A stretch of DNA of 10,390 bases, from positions 1-10,390 of the forward strand of contig CAZVWH010000099.1 in NCBI GenBank assembly GCA_964631175.1, read 5' to 3'. Source of the stretch: CAZVWH01 sp964631175 (GTDB lineage: Bacteria > Planctomycetota > Phycisphaerae > Sedimentisphaerales > Anaerobacaceae). The notes beneath the pieces were generated by a model, which had not been told where the DNA came from, made no database searches, and saw nothing but the letters and a program-made list of their open reading frames with translations. Position 1 is the first letter of the stretch; the number at the start of each line of letters is the position of its first letter. Shown piece by piece: positions 6,934-10,390 of this stretch. A program made the position numbers and the translations under genes.

Positions 6934-7983
6934 CTAATTTACGGACTTATTATAGTCAATAAAAAAGTCTTTCGGCAAATGTGCTCCAATCAAATGTATA
7001 ACTGCTCCGGGCAGAGAGCCACACAACCAGACAAGTCGCTGGCATAATGCTAAAACCAATGCATGCTGGCTGGACACAGTGCATACTCGCATAAACATCA
7101 CTTTCAGCCACCATTCCATTATTCCTGCGCCGCCCACGCTAATCGGCAATGCACCCAAAAGCCATGAAATAGGAAAAAAGATAAAGTAATACTTGATATG
7201 TGCGGTTATTCCTATACTTAAGCCAATCAGTACCATGCCGGTAATAAACACTGCTTGACAACAAAAGGTAAGCAGCAGCGCTCCAAAAAGGGCCGGTTTT
7301 TTACCCCAATACATCCGAATGGCATTGCGGACTTTTGCCAGAACTATTTCGCTGTGCTGATAAAATAAATTTAAGTAGCGGCGCACTATTGCCCGGCCTT
7401 GGGCACTGGCCACAAAGAAAATAATGATAATAGTAAAAACCGCCCCAATCCCAATAATGACCCATCGGTATTTAAATATATGCTGAAAAAAATTGATTCC
7501 GATGGAGGTAGATTCAAACTGCTCATTCCTACTTTCTACAGGAATAAACCAGTAGCAAAAAGAAGCCATGATGAGCATGCCTGCCAGTCCAATTACCCTA
7601 TCAACGAAAACACTTAAAGCAGCTTCCACTTTTCTATCGGTGTGCTTTGTAACATACCATGCCCGAAGCAGATCTCCTCCTACCGAGCTGGGCAGGCAGT
7701 TATTGTAAAACAGCCCTAAAAAATGCAGTCTGACAGCCAGCCAAAAACCAATCTTAATTGATTGAGCCCTCAATAGCAATGACCACCTTGCCACGAAAAT
7801 AAGCTGACTGACAATATAAATGCCCAAAGCAATTACAAAAATCCATAAATTCAATCCTAACAGGACATTGCTTATTTGTTTTAAATTCTCTCCTCTAAAT
7901 GCTATGTACAATGCCGCCCCTGCTACGGCAAAACGTAGTAGATACAAAATATATTTGCTTCTCTTACCTTTTGATCCGGGCAT
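6934..7983 (-). CDS. Flippase-like / lysylphosphatidylglycerol synthase TM-region family protein
   Basis: 349 aa, polytopic membrane protein with about eight hydrophobic segments. The diagnostic stretch is YNNCLPSSVGGDLLRAWY (residues 93-110) followed by EAALSVFVDRVIGL (120-133), characteristic of the UPF0104/'lysylphosphatidylglycerol synthase transmembrane region' family (YbhN/AglD-like). A later GGAGIMEWW segment also fits. There is no C-terminal aminoacyl-transferase domain, so it is not a full MprF synthase; a role in lipid or glycolipid translocation is suggested by family only. The ATG at 7983 has just a distant AAGG (12 nt). It is first in the minus-strand gene run, about 94 nt before the DUF502 start, so cotranscription is possible but not certain. 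Confidence 0.82.
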   Translation of the reverse strand: MPGSKGKRSKYILYLLRFAVAGAALYIAFRGENLKQISNVLLGLNLWIFVIALGIYIVSQLIFVARWSLLLRAQSIKIGFWLAVRLHFLGLFYNNCLPSSVGGDLLRAWYVTKHTDRKVEAALSVFVDRVIGLAGMLIMASFCYWFIPVESRNEQFESTSIGINFFQHIFKYRWVIIGIGAVFTIIIIFFVASAQGRAIVRRYLNLFYQHSEIVLAKVRNAIRMYWGKKPALFGALLLTFCCQAVFITGMVLIGLSIGITAHIKYYFIFFPISWLLGALPISVGGAGIMEWWLKVMFMRVCTVSSQHALVLALCQRLVWLCGSLPGAVIHLIGAHLPKDFFIDYNKSVN

Positions 7984-8081
7984 TAAAGCATTTTGCCTTA
8001 AAAAACTTGTCCTCGCAGATAATAACGTGTAAAACTCTTACTGGCAAGATGCCGATAACAATAATTTAGGAGACGGGACAA
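7984..8081. promoter_or_regulatory. Divergent intergenic region between the membrane-protein gene and hisI
   Basis: A 98-nt AT-rich spacer that must hold or adjoin promoters for both strands. For hisI a weak candidate is TTGCCT (7993-7998) and GATAAT (8018-8023), but the 19-nt spacing is long. A near-palindrome, AAAGCATTTTGCCTT (7985-7999), is present. The SD of hisI, AGGAG, is at 8068-8072. No promoter can be called with confidence. Confidence 0.3.
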
Positions 8082-8501
8082 GTGGCTACTAAGCATACTA
8101 TAGAAGAAGGGTTGGAATTTATTCCAGAATTTGATGACAATGGGCTGATACCCGCTATAGCACAGGACGCAGAAACCGGACAAATATTGATGGTAGCTTT
8201 TATGAATCGAGAGGCACTTGAGCTGACAATTAAAACCGGCTATGCCGTGTACTTTAGCAGGTCGCGACAAAAATTATGGAAGAAAGGCCAAGACAGCGGC
8301 CACGTCCAAAAAGTAGAACAAATACTCGTCGATTGCGACCAAGACTGCCTTATTCTGAAAGTGCTCGTTGATTTCGGCCAATGTCATGTAGGTTACCAAT
8401 CCTGTTTTTATCGGGCATTGATGAAGAGCACCACTAAACAGTTGGAGCTTATTGCAGAAAAAGTTTACAACCCAAAGGAGGTTTACAAAAAGCAAACTTG
8501 A
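8082..8501 (+). CDS. hisI: Phosphoribosyl-AMP cyclohydrolase
   Basis: 139 aa, a monofunctional HisI without a fused HisE pyrophosphohydrolase domain. It opens the purine ring of phosphoribosyl-AMP in step three of histidine biosynthesis, in the cytoplasm. Family motifs in order: VAFMNREAL (38-46), YFSRSRQKLWKKGQDSGH (57-74), DCDQD (84-88) whose Asp residues bind Mg2+, and CHVGYQSCFYR (101-111). The zinc ligands C85, C101 and C108 are all present. The start is GTG at 8082, supported by AGGAG at 8068-8072 with a 9-nt spacing. No other his gene is in the window, so it stands alone, divergent from the PTS-side gene run. Confidence 0.96.
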   Translation: MATKHTIEEGLEFIPEFDDNGLIPAIAQDAETGQILMVAFMNREALELTIKTGYAVYFSRSRQKLWKKGQDSGHVQKVEQILVDCDQDCLILKVLVDFGQCHVGYQSCFYRALMKSTTKQLELIAEKVYNPKEVYKKQT

Positions 8502-8697
8502 ATTTCCGGTATGGGACTATTTTTTTCTTGTTTTCCGCGTTACAATTTTGTATCATATACTAACCTAATATGTAGAGAAATGAGGAGCGGTAGCAATATT
8601 TTTCGTTTTTTTGGTTTTCACCTTTTTCACAAGTGTAAAGTGTGGGGAAGTATTGTCTTTAAATTCGGACCTTTTTTGATTTTGGGAGGATTTAGTG
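8502..8697 (+). promoter_or_regulatory. AT-rich leader region of the repeat protein
   Basis: This 196-nt spacer is rich in T-runs. The best promoter candidate is TTGTTT (8528-8533), 17 nt, TATCAT (8551-8556), which would give a leader of about 135 nt. GGAGG at 8685-8689 lies 8 nt before the ATG at 8698 and is a strong SD. No clear terminator for hisI was found: T-runs occur (8519-8526) but no stable stem precedes them. The promoter is a guess by eye; the SD is solid. Confidence 0.35.
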
Positions 8698-10390
8698 ATG
8701 AAAAAATTTGAATTAAAGTTGTTTTTGTTTTGCGCTCTGGCTTTATTGTTTGGCCGTGCACCAGTTGCGCTGGGCATCGACTTCACTAATGACGACTGTG
8801 CAAACGCGATGCCTGTCGGCGATGTAACTAATCTGGCATTCGATACGGCTGAGGCTACCTTTGATGGTCCAGGCCTCTACATGGACAGTCCAAACATTTG
8901 GTACTGTTACACCGCCACATGTTCAGGTACCGCCACCATAGATTTATGTGGCAGCAGCTATGACACCAAGCTTGCTGTCTATAAAGGATGCAGCTGCAAT
9001 CCATCGAGCAGCGATCTGATCATAGACAATGACGACTATTGTGAGTCGAGCTCGCAGGTCAGCTTCGCTGTGATCGCGGGCAATCAGTATCTAATTGAGG
9101 TCGGTGGATACAAGCAAGATGCCGGTCAAGGTATTATGACCATCACTTGCCAGGGACAGCAAACTCCGCCACAGCCACAGGCCGACGATTGTTCCAAAGC
9201 AAAACCGATTGGTGAGGTGAGTAATCTGCCTTTTGACACAACCCAGGCGACATTCGACGGCCCCGGCCTTTGTGTGACCAGCCCCAACATCTGGTACTGC
9301 TACACTGCTTCGTGTACAGGCCCAACTACTGTCAGCCTTTGCGGAAGCAGCTACGACACAAAGCTGGCTGTTTACCAGGGATGTCAGTGCTATCTAACAG
9401 CGCCAATATTAATAGGGTGCAACGACGACTATTGCGACTTGCAATCGGAGATCACATTCTATGCTACCGCTGGTGACCAGTATCTGATCGAGGTCGGAAG
9501 TTACCAGCAGGCAACTGGCCAGGGTGTACTGAGCATTAGCTGCGAGGGACAGCCCAGCGACCAGAAGCTGACCAATGACAATAGCAGTAGCGCCAAACCG
9601 GTCGGTGAGGTGACGGATATGGCTTTTGATACCACCAATGCTACAGCCGACGGCCCCGGTATTTGTGTAATCAGCCCCAACATCTGGTTCTGCTATACCA
9701 CTTCGTGTACAGGCTCAGCCACCGTCAGCCTCTGCGGAAGCAGCTACGACACAAAGCTGGCTGTTTATGATGGATGTCAGTCCAATCCAACAGCAGATAG
9801 ATTGGTAGGGTGTAACGACGATTATTGCAACGCGCAATCGGAGATCACATTCGACGTGGCAGCCGGCAGTCAGTATTTAATCGAGGTTGGAGGTTACCAG
9901 CAGGCAACCGGCCAGGGTGTGCTGAGCATTAGCTGTGAGGGACAGCCCGGCGACCAGAAGCTGACCAATGACAATAGCAGTAGCGCCAAACCGGTCGGTG
10001 AGGTGACGGATATGGCTTTTGATACCACCAATGCTACAGCCGACGGCCCCGGTATTTGTGTAATCAGCCCCAACATCTGGTTCTGCTATACCACTTCGTG
10101 TACAGGCTCAGCCACCGTCAGCCTCTGCGGAAGCAGCTACGACACAAAGCTGGCTGTTTATGATGGATGTCAGTCCAATCCAACAGCAGATAGATTGGTA
10201 GGGTGTAACGACGATTATTGCAACGCGCAATCGGAGATCACATTCGACGTGGCAGCCGGCAGTCAGTATTTAATCGAGGTTGGAGGTTACCAGCAGGCAA
10301 CCGGCCAGGGTGTGCTGAGTATTAGCTGCGAGGGGGGACAAGCCCCTGCAGAATTAGATTTCGCAGATGCTCCGGACAGCACCAACAACT
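8698..10390 (+). CDS. Secreted Cys-rich tandem-repeat protein, 3' end beyond the window
   Basis: Open for 564 codons from ATG 8698 to the last base with no stop, so only the N-terminal part is visible. SD GGAGG (8685-8689) supports the start. Residues 1-26 form a Sec signal peptide (MKKFELKLFLFCALALLFG, then APVALG). Four tandem units follow with exact 131-residue spacing, starting at residues 32, 163, 294 and 425. Each carries the pattern FDT..AT.DGPG, SPNIWYCYT, LCGSSYDTKLAVY, NDDYC and QYLIEVG.Y...G.G. They look like beta-sandwich domains similar to bacterial pre-peptidase C-terminal (PPC) domains, often found in planctomycete surface proteins; this is resemblance, not proof. Each unit has 8 or 10 cysteines, as expected for a disulfide-bonded exported protein. 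After unit four comes LDFADAPDSTNN, a DxGDAPD-like motif known at the start of another extracellular domain. No enzymatic motif is visible; adhesion or matrix function is only a guess. Confidence 0.9.
   Translation, partial: MKKFELKLFLFCALALLFGRAPVALGIDFTNDDCANAMPVGDVTNLAFDTAEATFDGPGLYMDSPNIWYCYTATCSGTATIDLCGSSYDTKLAVYKGCSCNPSSSDLIIDNDDYCESSSQVSFAVIAGNQYLIEVGGYKQDAGQGIMTITCQGQQTPPQPQADDCSKAKPIGEVSNLPFDTTQATFDGPGLCVTSPNIWYCYTASCTGPTTVSLCGSSYDTKLAVYQGCQCYLTAPILIGCNDDYCDLQSEITFYATAGDQYLIEVGSYQQATGQGVLSISCEGQPSDQKLTNDNSSSAKPVGEVTDMAFDTTNATADGPGICVISPNIWFCYTTSCTGSATVSLCGSSYDTKLAVYDGCQSNPTADRLVGCNDDYCNAQSEITFDVAAGSQYLIEVGGYQQATGQGVLSISCEGQPGDQKLTNDNSSSAKPVGEVTDMAFDTTNATADGPGICVISPNIWFCYTTSCTGSATVSLCGSSYDTKLAVYDGCQSNPTADRLVGCNDDYCNAQSEITFDVAAGSQYLIEVGGYQQATGQGVLSISCEGGQAPAELDFADAPDSTNN
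8791..9183 (+). repeat. Repeat unit 1 of the secreted protein
   Basis: Residues 32-162. Most diverged unit. It has 8 cysteines: the DDC cysteine (C34) is present, but the positions equivalent to C192 and C241 of unit 2 are Tyr61-Met62 and Asp110. It ends in a Gln/Pro linker (QQTPPQPQ). Confidence 0.85.
9184..9576 (+). repeat. Repeat unit 2 of the secreted protein
   Basis: Residues 163-293. It has all 10 cysteine positions seen in the family of units (C165, 192, 201, 206, 215, 229, 231, 241, 246, 282). Its linker, GQPSDQKLTN, matches that of unit 3. Confidence 0.85.
9557..10319 (+). repeat. 370-nt exact direct duplication
   Basis: Bases 9557-9926 and 9950-10319 are identical over 370 nt at a period of 393 nt. 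The identity is broken at the left by A9556 versus G9949 and at the right by C9927 versus T10320. The lack of even synonymous changes points to a very recent duplication or gene conversion. Confidence 0.95.
9577..9969 (+). repeat. Repeat unit 3 of the secreted protein
   Basis: Residues 294-424. It has 8 cysteines; DDC has become DNS and the second Cys of the CxC pair has become Ser (S362). Nearly identical to unit 4 in DNA. Confidence 0.88.
9970..10335 (+). repeat. Repeat unit 4 of the secreted protein
   Basis: Residues 425 to about 546. Same protein sequence as unit 3 up to the final CEG, where it switches to the GGQAPAELDFADAPD tail instead of another linker. Confidence 0.88.

Noticed and set aside
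7998..8495. Minus-strand open frames across hisI
   Set aside because: hisI has all catalytic and zinc-binding residues on the plus strand; the antisense frames have no family features.
8474..8510. AAAGGAGG near the end of hisI followed by a TTG and an ATG (8511), suggesting a small downstream gene
   Set aside because: The spacing to either start is far too long (16 nt or more), and the resulting short frames have no recognisable content; the AAGGAGG simply encodes hisI residues.
8619..8640. Imperfect palindrome around TTTCACAAGTGTAAA as an operator
   Set aside because: Short and imperfect in an AT-rich leader; this level of symmetry is expected by chance.
9143..10076. Minus-strand open frames of about 60 codons opposite the repeat protein, two of them almost identical
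   Set aside because: They are mirror frames of the repeat units; the similarity between them follows from the DNA duplication. No SD, and the plus-strand frame is clearly coding.
8791..10335. CRISPR-like or non-coding tandem array
   Set aside because: The 393-nt period is a multiple of three and the frame is open throughout with conserved protein motifs, so it is coding repetition.

Overview
The window looks like a chromosomal piece of a Gram-negative-type bacterium, most plausibly a planctomycete of the Phycisphaerae type. That assignment is an inference from gene content: a Tat-exported GH5 glycosidase, a regulatory-looking PTS cluster joined to a ribosome hibernation factor, and a large secreted Cys-rich repeat protein ending in a DxxDAPD motif. 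No marker gene fixes the taxonomy. I see no rRNA, tRNA, CRISPR array, transposase or phage gene.

Layout. From 15 to 7983 all eight genes lie on the minus strand, so transcription runs right to left. In transcription order they are: a flippase-like membrane protein (7983-6934), a DUF502 membrane protein (6839-6111), the ribosome hibernation factor hpf (6068-5745, TTG start with a strong SD), a PtsN-like EIIA (5678-5205), HPr (5161-4847) and PTS enzyme I (4816-3077). The gaps from DUF502 to enzyme I are 30 to 66 nt, so these genes probably form one operon. A palindromic, repeat-derived intergenic segment (2971-3076) follows enzyme I. Beyond it come an exported DUF4139-like protein (2951-1272) and a Tat-signal GH5 glycoside hydrolase (1181-15), the latter with its own good sigma70-like promoter.

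At about 7984-8081 the strands diverge. To the right on the plus strand are hisI (8082-8501; histidine biosynthesis, GTG start) and, after a 196-nt AT-rich spacer, a long open reading frame that starts at 8698 and runs off the window end. It encodes a secreted protein made of four tandem 131-residue Cys-rich units. The last two units share a 370-nt stretch that is identical base for base, which is the mark of a very recent duplication.

How the genes work together. Enzyme I, HPr and EIIA make a complete phosphorelay (PEP to EI to HPr to EIIA), but no sugar-specific EIIB/EIIC permease is present. With hpf next to ptsN, this resembles the nitrogen-type PTS loci of proteobacteria, here without rpoN and with an HPr that carries both the catalytic His and the regulatory Ser. 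A regulatory role is therefore more likely than sugar transport. The GH5 enzyme and the repeat protein suggest a polysaccharide-degrading, surface-active lifestyle. I do not see a clearly novel defence or mobile system; the most unusual items are the repeat protein and the linked PTS/hibernation module.
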